Part shown: one piece after another, positions 48,689-58,494 of the stretch
How positions within the stretch are numbered: position 1 is the first letter of the stretch
Layout of the letters: each line of letters starts with the position of its first letter
DNA from: Ignavibacteriales bacterium
GTDB lineage: Bacteria > Bacteroidota > Ignavibacteria > Ignavibacteriales > Melioribacteraceae
Direction: 5' to 3'
Length of the DNA stretch: 64,000 bases
Assembly (NCBI GenBank): GCA_020635275.1
Contig: JACKAA010000001.1
Coordinates: 806,001 to 870,000 of the forward strand
Translations under genes and position numbers: made by a program
The notes under the pieces: generated by a model
The model's database searches: none
The model's input: only the letters and a program-made list of their open reading frames with translations
What the model was told of the DNA's origin: nothing

Positions 48689-50245
48689 TTATAATGATTG
48701 CTTTTCGACTGATAATTTATGATCCATGTTACTTATTTTAATTAGCAGATTTTCAATAAATTCCACCATTTTTACAATTTTCATATAGTTTATTTTTTCA
48801 GTTGTGTCAGAAGATTTGTGATAATCTTTTTGCATATAATCATAAAAGAATGCTATTGGTATGCCTTTGTTTGCATAATGAATGTGATCACTTCTGTAAT
48901 ATAATCTTTGAGGATCGTCCGGATCGTCAAACTTATAATCTAAAACAAATTTTGAACTTGTAGAATTGACTTCTTCAACCAAATGGCCCAGCTCTTTACT
49001 GATTTTACTAGCGCCTATACAATAAATTGAGTCTTCACTTTCTCTACCAACCATATCAATATTTATATGCACAATAGCACTATCAATAAAATTAGAATTG
49101 TTAGTTAAGTATTTTGCTCCTTTTAGACCTTTTTCTTCACCGGTATGAAAAATAAATAATATTGGCCGGTCGTTTTGTTTTTCCAAAGCAATTTTTCTAG
49201 CAATTTCTAAAACTGTAACAGTACCAGATCCATTATCATCTGCTCCATTATAAACTTGTCCGTTATTCATTCCTACATGATCATAATGAGCTCCAATTGT
49301 TAAATATTCATCACTTAATTTTTCATTATTTCCTTTAATCAATCCAATTATATTTCTGGCAACTTTATTTTCTATTAACAAATCAAAATTAAATTTAATT
49401 TTTGATGTTAATTCAAAAGGTTCCGGTTTTGGATCAGTAAGTTCTTTTAAAGTATCAAAAGTTGATTCTTCATTAAGTAGTAGTTCATTGGCAGATTTTT
49501 CATTTAATAATACAATTGGTATACTTTTTATTTCTGTTTTCTCGATTTCTTCTTCTAATTTAAATGATTTAGAAGTAGACATTCTCGAAATGAACTGCCA
49601 ATATTTAATAATATTTGAATCTGGTAAAACAACTAAGCCAACTGCACCTTTTGAACTTGCCAATTCTGCTTTGGCCGATGTAGATCGGTTATATTTTTGA
49701 ACAATTTCTTCACTTAAAATTTCTTCATCGTTTACTTTTGGCGTTCCATTAATGACTAATACAACTTTCCCCTGAACATCAATATTTTCATAACTATCAT
49801 AATTATCATCCTCAGAAAATATTCCGTAACCGGCAAAAATAATTTCATATTTTTTATTACTATATTCCTTGCTAGGTAAACTTCTTGCACTATAATTTAT
49901 TTCAGCTCCATTTAAAAAATTATTACTATCTTTTTCTCCATTATAAATTGCAAAATTACTTTCCGGGGCAAAGCTTGAAACAATCATATCAAAATTTTGA
50001 AAATAAGTTCCGCTATCTCCATATGGCAGAACTCCATATTTTTCTAATTCCTCAGAAATAAATAATGAAGCTAATTTTGCTCCCCTTGATGTAGTTTCTC
50101 TACCTTCCAATTCATCGGAAGCTAAAAACTCAAGATTTGATTTTACATATGTATAACTGCTGTTTTTATAAGAAAGTGCGGCTTGGCTTAATAATATACT
50201 GCTTGAAAATAAAAATACTATACTGCTTATTCTTAATAAATTCAA
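48689..50245 (-). CDS. M28 family peptidase with PA domain, exported
   Basis: The 518-residue protein has a signal peptide (SSIVFLFSSSILLSQAAL), then a PA-domain insert (about 120-250), and the two-zinc M28 site: GAHYDHVG, GADDNGSG, HTGEEKGLKGAKYL, HINIDMVGRE and YRSDHIHYANKGIP. These are aminopeptidase/Q-type carboxypeptidase-like enzymes of the periplasm. The start is a TTG at 50245 preceded by AGAGG; no ATG lies at the signal peptide. It probably works with the adjoining M1 peptidase on the same strand. Confidence 0.93.
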   Translation of the reverse strand: MNLLRISSIVFLFSSSILLSQAALSYKNSSYTYVKSNLEFLASDELEGRETTSRGAKLASLFISEELEKYGVLPYGDSGTYFQNFDMIVSSFAPESNFAIYNGEKDSNNFLNGAEINYSARSLPSKEYSNKKYEIIFAGYGIFSEDDNYDSYENIDVQGKVVLVINGTPKVNDEEILSEEIVQKYNRSTSAKAELASSKGAVGLVVLPDSNIIKYWQFISRMSTSKSFKLEEEIEKTEIKSIPIVLLNEKSANELLLNEESTFDTLKELTDPKPEPFELTSKIKFNFDLLIENKVARNIIGLIKGNNEKLSDEYLTIGAHYDHVGMNNGQVYNGADDNGSGTVTVLEIARKIALEKQNDRPILFIFHTGEEKGLKGAKYLTNNSNFIDSAIVHINIDMVGRESEDSIYCIGASKISKELGHLVEEVNSTSSKFVLDYKFDDPDDPQRLYYRSDHIHYANKGIPIAFFYDYMQKDYHKSSDTTEKINYMKIVKMVEFIENLLIKISNMDHKLSVEKQSL

Positions 50246-50273
50246 TTTGCCTCTAATATTTTATTTTTAAATA

Positions 50274-50945
50274 TCATTTTGACAATAAAGCCTCTTTAAA
50301 GAATACATTTAATGGTTTTGCTGCATAATAATATTTCATTAACTCTTGAGAAAGATTTTTGCTCAATATTTTTTTCTCTGGAATCTCTGCAAAAAAATAA
50401 AATTGCTTGTTCATAATTAATGGTTGTTTTTTAACTGCTTCATTAAATTCTTTGGGAATTCTTTTATTTTGTTCGCCAAGTATTTCACCAAAATATTTTT
50501 TGAATATTTTATCACTTAGTAGTTTATTAAAATTATTAAGGTTGGAAACAATATGGTTTCTAATTTTTTCTAGCTGTTCAGTATTAGGCTGATAAAGTCC
50601 GGAATAAAATCTTAAACGTTCATGGGTAATTTCAATATAAATACCGGGATCTGTTAAGTTCTTTCTTCCTCCGTTTGATATAATTGCAGAGACGTGATTT
50701 TTGTAGGGAGTTTTATCTTTGCTGAATCTTATATCTCTGTAAATTCTAAATATCGCATCTTTTGCAGAAATTATAAGGTTTTCATCATCTTCTCTAATTC
50801 TGAAAATCATGTCACTTATAAAATCTTCAAATGGTTGTTTTACATGGTTTTCATATCTTAATTTGTTTTCAAGAAACCATTCTCTATTATTATTTTGATT
50901 TAGATCCTTTAAAAAATCTAAAAATTCTTTATTAAAAAAACTCAT
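50274..50945 (-). CDS. DUF2461 family protein
   Basis: The 223-residue protein has the TIGR02453/DUF2461 pattern: FFNKEFLDFLKDLNQNNNREWFLENKLRYENHVKQPFEDFI, IFRIYRDIRFSKDKTPYKNHVSAII, and the PGIYIEITHERLRFYSGLYQP segment. The function is unknown, and relatives are widespread as single genes. It lies upstream of the M28 gene on the same strand with 28 bp between. Confidence 0.9.
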   Translation of the reverse strand: MSFFNKEFLDFLKDLNQNNNREWFLENKLRYENHVKQPFEDFISDMIFRIREDDENLIISAKDAIFRIYRDIRFSKDKTPYKNHVSAIISNGGRKNLTDPGIYIEITHERLRFYSGLYQPNTEQLEKIRNHIVSNLNNFNKLLSDKIFKKYFGEILGEQNKRIPKEFNEAVKKQPLIMNKQFYFFAEIPEKKILSKNLSQELMKYYYAAKPLNVFFKEALLSK

Positions 50946-51153
50946 GGAGTTTCCTTTCTTTTATAATAGATTTTTACGACTTATTTTAAATATAATATGT
51001 AACTTATTAAACTAATAAATTAATTAACTCTCTAAAATATATATTCATTTTTATTAAAAAAAATGAATATTCTTACTAATTATCACACTTTAAAAACCGA
51101 TAATCTTTTATGAATATTAATTATTAGTTATTAACCTAAACGATTTTTCATCT

Positions 51154-54150
51154 ATGAAATCAAATGGAAGTCTAATTTCAGATTTGGAATTGAGATCAAA
51201 AGAAGAACTGATTGAAGAAATTTCAAAGTTAAAATCAATGGTTGAAAACTTTCAATCGATTAATTCTATTGATTTTAATAAATCTGTTGAATTGAGCTCA
51301 TTAATTGTTGAAAATTCCCATGACGGAATTATGATTATTGGTGATAACTATTTTATTGAATATGTAAATACTCGCCTTTGTGAAATAACCAATAATGTTT
51401 TAGAAGACATTTTACATAAAGATTTTCGCGATATACTTGGACCAAATGAAAAAGATATAATTATTGAAAGATACAATAATCGTAGAAAAGGTAAAAAAAT
51501 TACTAATTCTATAGAAATTCCTATATTATCTAAAAATAATGAACATAAGATTTTTGAAATTAGAGGAACTTTATTTACTAATTCCAATGGTGATATAAAG
51601 ACACTTGTTCAGTTTAAAGACATTACAGAAAGAAAATTAACCGAAGAGGTTATTCTTCAATCAGAAGAAAAATTTAGGTCAATTGTTGAAAATTCACACT
51701 TAGGTATTTTAATAGTTGGAAACGATTTCCGCTTTGAATATGTAAATGACCGTTTGTGCGAAATTTTGCAAGTTGATAAAAAAACACTTTCCGGTGATGA
51801 TTTTAGAAAATACTTATCAAAAGAATCATTGGATCTCGTAGTAGATAGGTACATCAAAAGGCAAAATGGTGATGACGTTCCCTCGGAATATGAAGTAAAA
51901 TTACTAAAGTCAAATGGTGAAGAAATAATTGCCAGGTTAAGTTCTACAACAATTAATGTTTCCAACACAAAAAAGACAATTGCTCAAATTCTTGATATTA
52001 CGGAAAATGTTAAAAAAGAAAAACTTCAAAAAGTATTATTAAAAATTTCTCAAGCTGTAAATGAAGTAAATAACTTGAGTGAATTTTTAGCAATTGTTAG
52101 AGAAGAATTAGCTGTTACAATTGATACGACTAATTTTTACGTTGCAATGTATGATAGCGCTTCTGATACTTATACCTTTCCATATCACGTTGATGAATTT
52201 GATGTAATTGATGAGTTCACTCAACTGGAGTTAAAAGAAAGCTTAACTGATTATGTAAGAAGAAAAAACAAAGCAATACTTGTAGATAGTGAAATTCAGG
52301 CTAAGCTTGAAGAACAAAAAGAAATTAAAGGAATTGTTGGAGAATTTTCTCAAGTTTGGCTTGGTGTGCCTCTTGTTGTTGATAACAGTGTAGTTGGAGT
52401 TATGTGCATCCAAAATTATAGTAATGATAACGCATATAACCTTAATGATCTTGAACTTTTAAAAATTATTTCGGAAAACGTTAGTTCAGCCATTTGGAAA
52501 AAACAAATAGTCGATAAGCTAACAGAAAGTGAAAGAAGATACAGGGATTTTATTACCAAAAGTTCAGAAGGAATTTATAGGATCGATCTTGATCCTCCGA
52601 TTAATTTAGCTCTTCCTCAGAACCAACAGCTTAAACAAATATTTAAAAACGGTATTCTTGGTGAATACAATAATTCGTTTGCCAAAATGTATGCTTTGAA
52701 GTCATTAAATGAAATAACCGGAAAGAAATTTAATATTTTCCAAGATTATAATAGTTCCAAAGAAATTTATAATAGTGCACTTGAATTTGTAAATAATTCA
52801 TATAAAATAACTGATATAGAAACTACTGAATATAATTCCAATGGTGAAAAATTAAATATACTTAATAATGCAACCGGAATAATAAAAGATAATTTTCTAA
52901 CCAGTATTTGGGGAATAAAAAAAGATATTACTGACAGAAAAAGACTTCAGAATGTTCTAAGACAAATTGCAGAAGGTATATCCTCATTAACCGGAGATTC
53001 CTTTTTCAAATCTCTTGTACATTTTTTAAGTGAAACTCTCTTGGTCGATTATGCATTTATTGCTCAACTTTCAGATGATAAAAAAACTGCTTCAACTTTA
53101 GCATATTGTGATAGTGAGAATCTAATTGAAAATTTTGATTTTCCATTAAAAAAATGTCCAAGTAAAGAAGTTCTTAAAAAGAATACAACTACAATAATTA
53201 GAAATGTTCAAAATGAATTTCCAGATGAAAAATTTCTTAAGAAATTAAACATTAGTACTTTTATGGGAAGACCGCTTGTGGATTCAGAAGGAAATCCCAT
53301 TGGATTAATTGTTTTACTAAAAGTTGGTGAAATTCAAAATGTGGAATTTACAAAATCTGTTCTAGAAATTTTTGCTTCCAGAAGCTCTGCAGAAATTGAA
53401 AGACTACAATATGTAAAAGACATTGTTGATGCAAAAAATGAAGCTGAACGATCAAATAATTTAAAATCTGATTTTCTCGCTCAAATGTCTCATGAAATTA
53501 GAACACCGGTAAATACGATTTTAAGTTTTACATCACTTCTTAAGGAAAGTTTAGAAAACAAGCTTGAAAACGATCTTAAAGATTCATTTAATATTATAGA
53601 TAATGGCGGAAGAAGACTTATACGAACAATCGATCTGATTCTTGATGTCTCGCAAATTCAAAGTGGAACTTTAAAATTAGAACCATCAAAAATAGATTTA
53701 ATAGAAATTATTAATGATCTGATTTCGGAATTTAAACAGCCTGCTTCAAAAAAGAAACTTGACTTAATTTTTACAAGTGATCTTACAAAATTAAATGTGT
53801 GGGCAGATAATTATACTATTACTCAAGCATTTGCCAACCTAATTCATAACGCAATAAAGTATACTGCCAACGGCTCAATAAAAATATCAGCCAGAAAAAA
53901 TGAAAACAAAGAAGCCTGTATTGATTTTACTGATACCGGTGTTGGAATGAGCGAAGAATTTTTAACTAAACTATTTGAACCATTTTCGCAGGAAGAAACG
54001 GGTTATACGAGAAAGTTTGAAGGTACAGGTTTGGGTTTGACTTTAGTAAGAAATTATTGCGAATTGAACGATGCAGAAATTTCTGTCTGCAGTAAAAAAA
54101 ATCAAGGTTCAACTTTTACAGTTACATTTAAAAATAAAAACCATTCTTAG
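51154..54150 (+). CDS. PAS/GAF hybrid sensor histidine kinase
   Basis: The 998-residue cytoplasmic kinase has PAS domains near residues 50-165 (VENSHDGIMIIG) and 175-290 (VENSHLGILIVG), a GAF domain near 295-450, a third PAS near 455-610, and a second GAF near 620-770. The HisKA is SDFLAQMSHEIRTPVNTILSF (phospho-His near residue 780), and the ATPase has N-box NLIHNAIKY, G1 DTGVGMS and G2 GTGLGLTLV. There is no receiver domain and no transmembrane helix. No response regulator is adjacent, so the output partner is elsewhere. Confidence 0.93.
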   Translation: MKSNGSLISDLELRSKEELIEEISKLKSMVENFQSINSIDFNKSVELSSLIVENSHDGIMIIGDNYFIEYVNTRLCEITNNVLEDILHKDFRDILGPNEKDIIIERYNNRRKGKKITNSIEIPILSKNNEHKIFEIRGTLFTNSNGDIKTLVQFKDITERKLTEEVILQSEEKFRSIVENSHLGILIVGNDFRFEYVNDRLCEILQVDKKTLSGDDFRKYLSKESLDLVVDRYIKRQNGDDVPSEYEVKLLKSNGEEIIARLSSTTINVSNTKKTIAQILDITENVKKEKLQKVLLKISQAVNEVNNLSEFLAIVREELAVTIDTTNFYVAMYDSASDTYTFPYHVDEFDVIDEFTQLELKESLTDYVRRKNKAILVDSEIQAKLEEQKEIKGIVGEFSQVWLGVPLVVDNSVVGVMCIQNYSNDNAYNLNDLELLKIISENVSSAIWKKQIVDKLTESERRYRDFITKSSEGIYRIDLDPPINLALPQNQQLKQIFKNGILGEYNNSFAKMYALKSLNEITGKKFNIFQDYNSSKEIYNSALEFVNNSYKITDIETTEYNSNGEKLNILNNATGIIKDNFLTSIWGIKKDITDRKRLQNVLRQIAEGISSLTGDSFFKSLVHFLSETLLVDYAFIAQLSDDKKTASTLAYCDSENLIENFDFPLKKCPSKEVLKKNTTTIIRNVQNEFPDEKFLKKLNISTFMGRPLVDSEGNPIGLIVLLKVGEIQNVEFTKSVLEIFASRSSAEIERLQYVKDIVDAKNEAERSNNLKSDFLAQMSHEIRTPVNTILSFTSLLKESLENKLENDLKDSFNIIDNGGRRLIRTIDLILDVSQIQSGTLKLEPSKIDLIEIINDLISEFKQPASKKKLDLIFTSDLTKLNVWADNYTITQAFANLIHNAIKYTANGSIKISARKNENKEACIDFTDTGVGMSEEFLTKLFEPFSQEETGYTRKFEGTGLGLTLVRNYCELNDAEISVCSKKNQGSTFTVTFKNKNHS

Positions 54151-54273
54151 CTATTTTATATAACCATATCTTTAAAATATCCTTTGGTAATTTATTTCCT
54201 CATTTCTCATAAAATTATTTTAAATTAAAACAAATATTTATTTTTGTTTTGATTACACTAAAAGGAAATTTAT

Positions 54274-54705
54274 ATGAATAATTCTTTGATAAATTTTGGT
54301 CTATTTATATTTCGTATTTCCATAAGTTTGTTCATGATGTTGGGTCATGGCTTGGGAAAATTTCAAAAATTAATTTCCGGAGCAGAAATAAAATTTTTAG
54401 ATCCCTTTGGAATTGGAGCAACAGCTAGTTTTTCATTGGCTGTCTTTGCAGAATTTTTTGCACCCATGTTTATTGTTTTGGGAGTTTTAACACGATTTAA
54501 TTCTCTTTCCTTAATAATTACAATGTCTGTCGCAGCATTTATTGCTCACGCAGATGATCCATTTTCCAATAAAGAAAAAGCTCTTTTATATTTAGCCAGT
54601 TATGTTTTATTGTTTTTTACAGGACCTGGAAAATTTAGTTTGCAAAACTGGTTCGTTAAAAAAATAAAAAACTTAAATGGAATATTGAAATTTATTTTAC
54701 ACTAG
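54274..54705 (+). CDS. DoxX family membrane protein
   Basis: The 143-residue protein has four membrane segments (ISLFMMLGHGLGKFQKLISG; GIGATASFSLAVFAEFFAPMFIVLGVLTRF; SLIITMSVAAFIAH; ALLYLASYVLLFFTGPG). The conserved pattern RxSLxxxxxxHGxxKF and HADDPFxxKEKALLYLxxY marks DoxX/DoxD-like proteins. Some relatives act in redox or thiosulfate metabolism, but the role here is unknown. AAAGGA precedes the ATG. Confidence 0.88.
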   Translation: MNNSLINFGLFIFRISISLFMMLGHGLGKFQKLISGAEIKFLDPFGIGATASFSLAVFAEFFAPMFIVLGVLTRFNSLSLIITMSVAAFIAHADDPFSNKEKALLYLASYVLLFFTGPGKFSLQNWFVKKIKNLNGILKFILH

Positions 54706-54730
54706 AATAAAGATAAATTCTATATAAAAA

Positions 54731-55453
54731 TTATTTAGAAATATTTTCTTGAATAATTTTTGAAAGAATTTGTATTTCTTTTTTTACATTTATTGCTTTT
54801 TTCAAGATTGTAAGATTTTTCACTTTTGCAAAACTTAAAAGAGAGAAAAATTCCGTGTTAGTCAATAAATCATTATACTTTTGAGGTTTTAACAGTGGAT
54901 CATTTTCAGAATCGATTAAAGTAAAATTTGAAATTAATTTGGTTTCTATATTTTCCTTGACAAAATTTCTGCGTTCATTTTCATATTTTTGATAATAATC
55001 ATACGTTGATTCATATAAATTAGTTATAGCACGGCGCAATGTATCATTTAGAATTAACTCAATACCTTGGGATAACAGATATTCATAACCACTTCTATTT
55101 GGATTAAAATGCGGATTAATAATTAATGCTGCAAATTGTTTATCCATTATTTTATTATATATCTTTTTTTCATTTAAATTCGTATTGAGTGAATCAAGAT
55201 TTTCATCTATCTGTATCATAAATTGAATATCACTCACAATACCTTCTTCATCATAAATTAAATTATTCTGAATTTCTTTTAATATTTCCTGTTCTAATTC
55301 TCTATTTTTATTAAAAGTTGTATAATCATCAAACCAAATAGCAAGGTAAATACCAATAAAAATAAAGAATATTTCCCCAAGTGCATACCAAATATAATCA
55401 CCTATTTTAAGAGATTTTAGAGCATTAATTCTTTCATTCTGAAATAATTTCAT
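54731..55453 (-). CDS. DUF6090 family membrane-anchored protein
   Basis: The 240-residue protein has one N-terminal membrane helix (YIWYALGEIFFIFIGIYLAIWF) followed by a helical coiled-coil-like soluble domain. The GE(I/V)xxxxxGIxxAxxxxxxN pattern is the hallmark of DUF6090, a Bacteroidota group of unknown function. It is transcribed toward the DoxX gene, and its own upstream neighbour on the same strand is the phospholipase-like gene. Confidence 0.75.
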   Translation of the reverse strand: MKLFQNERINALKSLKIGDYIWYALGEIFFIFIGIYLAIWFDDYTTFNKNRELEQEILKEIQNNLIYDEEGIVSDIQFMIQIDENLDSLNTNLNEKKIYNKIMDKQFAALIINPHFNPNRSGYEYLLSQGIELILNDTLRRAITNLYESTYDYYQKYENERRNFVKENIETKLISNFTLIDSENDPLLKPQKYNDLLTNTEFFSLLSFAKVKNLTILKKAINVKKEIQILSKIIQENISK

Positions 55454-55492
55454 AAAATTTAGAATAAGGTAATAGAATTATAAAAAATAATA

Positions 55493-57385
55493 TTAAAAAT
55501 AATGTCTCCAGTCAAAAGTCATTCTTAATCCCCAAAACCAAATATTATCCATTTTGGGTTTTTCAATTATTCCTGTAGTTTCTAATACAGAAATATTATG
55601 AGGAAAATCTATTCCACCGTAGAATTGAAATAATAGAGTTGAGCTTTGATTAGTTGCAAATGATCTAGTTGGTCGAAATTCTAAAAAAGGGAACTCTAAT
55701 TGTGTGGATCTGTAAGAAACAACTGCTTCTCCATAATCACCTCCAATTAAAAACAGAGCGTCTCTAGCTTTATTTCTTCCGTAAAGATAAACTCCTATTT
55801 CTCTACCTAAAACAAATTGAAATCTTCCAACCGAAGTTGCAATACCTGAATGCCAAGGTATTAATCCACCATTGGCAGCAACTACTGCCATATTTGCAAT
55901 TGTATTGGGAGAAGTAAAAAATAAAATGGGACCTAATATTAATAAGTCACCTGGAATAAGATAAAAGGGTAATCTTAAACGAGCACTATATGCAGATCTT
56001 CCTGGTATAGCTGATAATAACGAACCATATTTTTCAATTCCGGGAATTTCAACTACACCTGTTGATGAAGAGCCATCTTCCCTCCATCCAACACTTAAAT
56101 AAATTAATCCATCTCCTGACTCATTAAGAACACCATCCAATCCCAATCCTAATCTAATTGAAGCTTCTAATCCACCAATCACTCCTAAAGTTTCTTGGTT
56201 TTCACCAAATCCACCGGAAATTAAAGATCCATGTGAAGAAGGTGCAATACCGGCAAAAAATCCTAATTCAGCTTTAAATCTAGGTAATTCACCAATACCA
56301 CTTACTAAGCCAGGAATTGGTGTTTGTGATATTATTTTTTCTAAGAGGAAAAAGTAATTATTATCAAAGTCTCTATATGGCATATAATTGATTTTGCATA
56401 CATTAAAACTATCTGGTGAAAACAAACCGATTTTATTTTGATTGAATAAATTTTGAGTTTTTCCTTCTGATGCATTTATAAATTGCTCAAGGCTTAATTT
56501 TACAGCTAAAGCAGCTCTTATTGCATCTTCCTCTCTCATATAAGCATCACCTGTCAGAATAATATTTTCACCCTCCCAAGTACTTGTTCTGAGTCCACTT
56601 TTATTATAATAATCATGAGTCCCTTTTCTTTGAGAAGCATTTCCCCAAGTTCCCGCAACATGACCGGCAGCAAAGACATCTTCTAAAAAATGAAGAGCAA
56701 AGGCTTCATCTGCCAAAGCCGATAAAACTAAAGACGAGCGTTCTTCTTGACTCAAATTTTCTGTTGTCAACTTTCCAATTTTTAATAATGCGCTATAATG
56801 AAACCATGCATATGCACCAATAGCATTTAATTCAACTCCTTCTTTTATACACTGATGCCCATATTGAATTTCTTCGACAGAAACTTCTTTAAGTGAAAGT
56901 AAAAAATGAACGTTATTTGTGCCGGCTCTTGTTGCATATTCCGGATCAGCTCTTTGCAATAAAATATCTGCATCTCTTAAAGCATTATCAGTAATTCGTG
57001 CATCTTTGGTACCATATTGTTTAAGATCAATTTTAAGTTTCGCTGCAATATCTGCAACTTCGAGAATCCAATTTGAATTTAGTACAACGTCCAACATATT
57101 TTTTGCTGAACATGAATGATCTGCAGAAATTGCTGGCCAAGATGCAAAATCTAAGTGTGATGGATCTCTAAATTGGTAAGGTTCAATAACATCGTAAGTT
57201 AATCTATGTTCATTACCTTTTCTGGCTTCAGCCCAAAGATTATTTAATAATTCTCTGTTCTTTGAATCCAAATTTTTAACTGCTAAAAGAGCAATATCTC
57301 TATGTTCAGGATAAACCCAGCCAAAAAGAAAATTTTGCACAAATAAAAAGATTATTAAAAGTTGATGTGTAATTTTTTTTGTCAT
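55493..57385 (-). CDS. Zinc-dependent phospholipase C/P1-nuclease-fold protein with barrel-like C-terminus
   Basis: The 630-residue protein has a signal peptide with FLFVQNFLFG, then the Trp/His-type start GWVYPEHRDIALLAV. It has zinc-ligand candidates in SADHSCS, NVHFLLSL and the H-x3-D...H run ALHFLEDVFAAGHVAG, the signature of the phospholipase C/P1 nuclease fold. The second half (about 330-630) is Gly-rich beta sequence ending in TFDWRHYF, with alternating aromatics like an outer-membrane barrel. The substrate could be phospholipid or nucleic acid. The ATG at 57385 is preferred over a TTG at 57391. Confidence 0.75.
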   Translation of the reverse strand: MTKKITHQLLIIFLFVQNFLFGWVYPEHRDIALLAVKNLDSKNRELLNNLWAEARKGNEHRLTYDVIEPYQFRDPSHLDFASWPAISADHSCSAKNMLDVVLNSNWILEVADIAAKLKIDLKQYGTKDARITDNALRDADILLQRADPEYATRAGTNNVHFLLSLKEVSVEEIQYGHQCIKEGVELNAIGAYAWFHYSALLKIGKLTTENLSQEERSSLVLSALADEAFALHFLEDVFAAGHVAGTWGNASQRKGTHDYYNKSGLRTSTWEGENIILTGDAYMREEDAIRAALAVKLSLEQFINASEGKTQNLFNQNKIGLFSPDSFNVCKINYMPYRDFDNNYFFLLEKIISQTPIPGLVSGIGELPRFKAELGFFAGIAPSSHGSLISGGFGENQETLGVIGGLEASIRLGLGLDGVLNESGDGLIYLSVGWREDGSSSTGVVEIPGIEKYGSLLSAIPGRSAYSARLRLPFYLIPGDLLILGPILFFTSPNTIANMAVVAANGGLIPWHSGIATSVGRFQFVLGREIGVYLYGRNKARDALFLIGGDYGEAVVSYRSTQLEFPFLEFRPTRSFATNQSSTLLFQFYGGIDFPHNISVLETTGIIEKPKMDNIWFWGLRMTFDWRHYF

Positions 57386-57500
57386 ATTCAATAAAATATT
57401 GTTATATATTCTGTGATAAATATTAGAATTTTTTTTTGCAAACTACAATAAAAATAAGTTTGGCTTATTATTAATCTCCAATTTTATTTTGGGCGAAATT

Positions 57501-58478
57501 ATGAAAATTAGGATTTCTTTTATTTTTATTTGTTTGTTGACATTGCTCTCCTCTTGTAAAAATGACAAGAGCTTAAAATCAAATGTGCCTCAATTACAAA
57601 TCGATAATTATATAGGTAACTATGTAACAAACGATTACTTTAACAGATCTGAAGGTTACGATTGGGTTGTAGTATCTATTTCTAAAATCAATGACAATGA
57701 AGCCGAAATTAAAGTAAGATCGAGAGTTGATAAAAAGAAAGCAACCTGTACATTTGATGGAATTGGTTCATTGATCTCAAAAGACACTTTGAAAACTGTA
57801 TTTGAAAACAAAGCTATACTTTTTTGTTTTAAAAATGAAAACCTTGCAATTATAACTGACAACCAAGAGGACGAAAATTTATTATATTATTTCTGTTCTG
57901 GGGGAGCTTCGTTAACAAATAATTATACAAAACTTAATGAACCTTTAGATACTGAACAATTGCTTCTTTTTGACTATACAAAAACACTTAGTTTGCAGAA
58001 TATTACCTTTGAAATAAAATCTACGAATTCTGGCAGTTTAAATACTTTATTTATTCAGCCGAAGGGATTAGAAATTGTTAATGAAAAAGTAATTCATGAA
58101 ATTGATGGAACCGTTACAAACGTTGAAATTGAAGATATGAACAGTGATGGATGGCCTGAAATTTTAGTTTATATAACTTCTGCCGGAAGCGGTAGTTATG
58201 GTAACATAATTGGTTATTCTGTAAATAATGGAAAATCTATGAGCCAAATTTATTTCCCGCAAACTTCTGATAATGATGAAATTAACAAAGGTTATATGGG
58301 TCATGACGAATTTACACTAGTTGAAAGATATTTAGCACAGCGTTTTCCAATTTATGAAACAGGCGACAAAACTGCTCAACCTTCGGGGAAAATACGTCAA
58401 GTGATTTATGAATTAACTGATGGAGAAAATAGTAGAATTCTAAAAATTAAAAATGTATCTGAATATAATTTAAAGTAG
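57501..58478 (+). CDS. Lipoprotein with a C-terminal PliI-like (i-type lysozyme inhibitor) domain
   Basis: This 325-residue lipoprotein has signal FIFICLLTLLSSC. The N-terminal half is unassigned beta sequence. The C-terminal half (about 155-320) reads LNTLFIQPKGLE, IDGTVTNVEIEDMNSDGWPEILVYITSAGSGSYGNIIGYS, KGYMGHDEFTLVERYLAQRFPIY and RQVIYEL, closely resembling PliI lysozyme inhibitors, in which the SGSY-type loop inserts into the lysozyme active site. A role in shielding the wall from animal-type lysozymes is inferred. It starts 12 bp downstream of a TTG (57489) in frame and has its own unit between minus-strand genes. Confidence 0.75.
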   Translation: MKIRISFIFICLLTLLSSCKNDKSLKSNVPQLQIDNYIGNYVTNDYFNRSEGYDWVVVSISKINDNEAEIKVRSRVDKKKATCTFDGIGSLISKDTLKTVFENKAILFCFKNENLAIITDNQEDENLLYYFCSGGASLTNNYTKLNEPLDTEQLLLFDYTKTLSLQNITFEIKSTNSGSLNTLFIQPKGLEIVNEKVIHEIDGTVTNVEIEDMNSDGWPEILVYITSAGSGSYGNIIGYSVNNGKSMSQIYFPQTSDNDEINKGYMGHDEFTLVERYLAQRFPIYETGDKTAQPSGKIRQVIYELTDGENSRILKIKNVSEYNLK

Positions 58479-58494
58479 ATCCGGTAATCAAAAA

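Noticed and set aside
54703..54722. Terminator between DoxX and DUF6090 (TAGAAT...ATTCTA)
   Set aside because: A 6-bp AT-only stem with an 8-base loop and no T-run is too weak to call.
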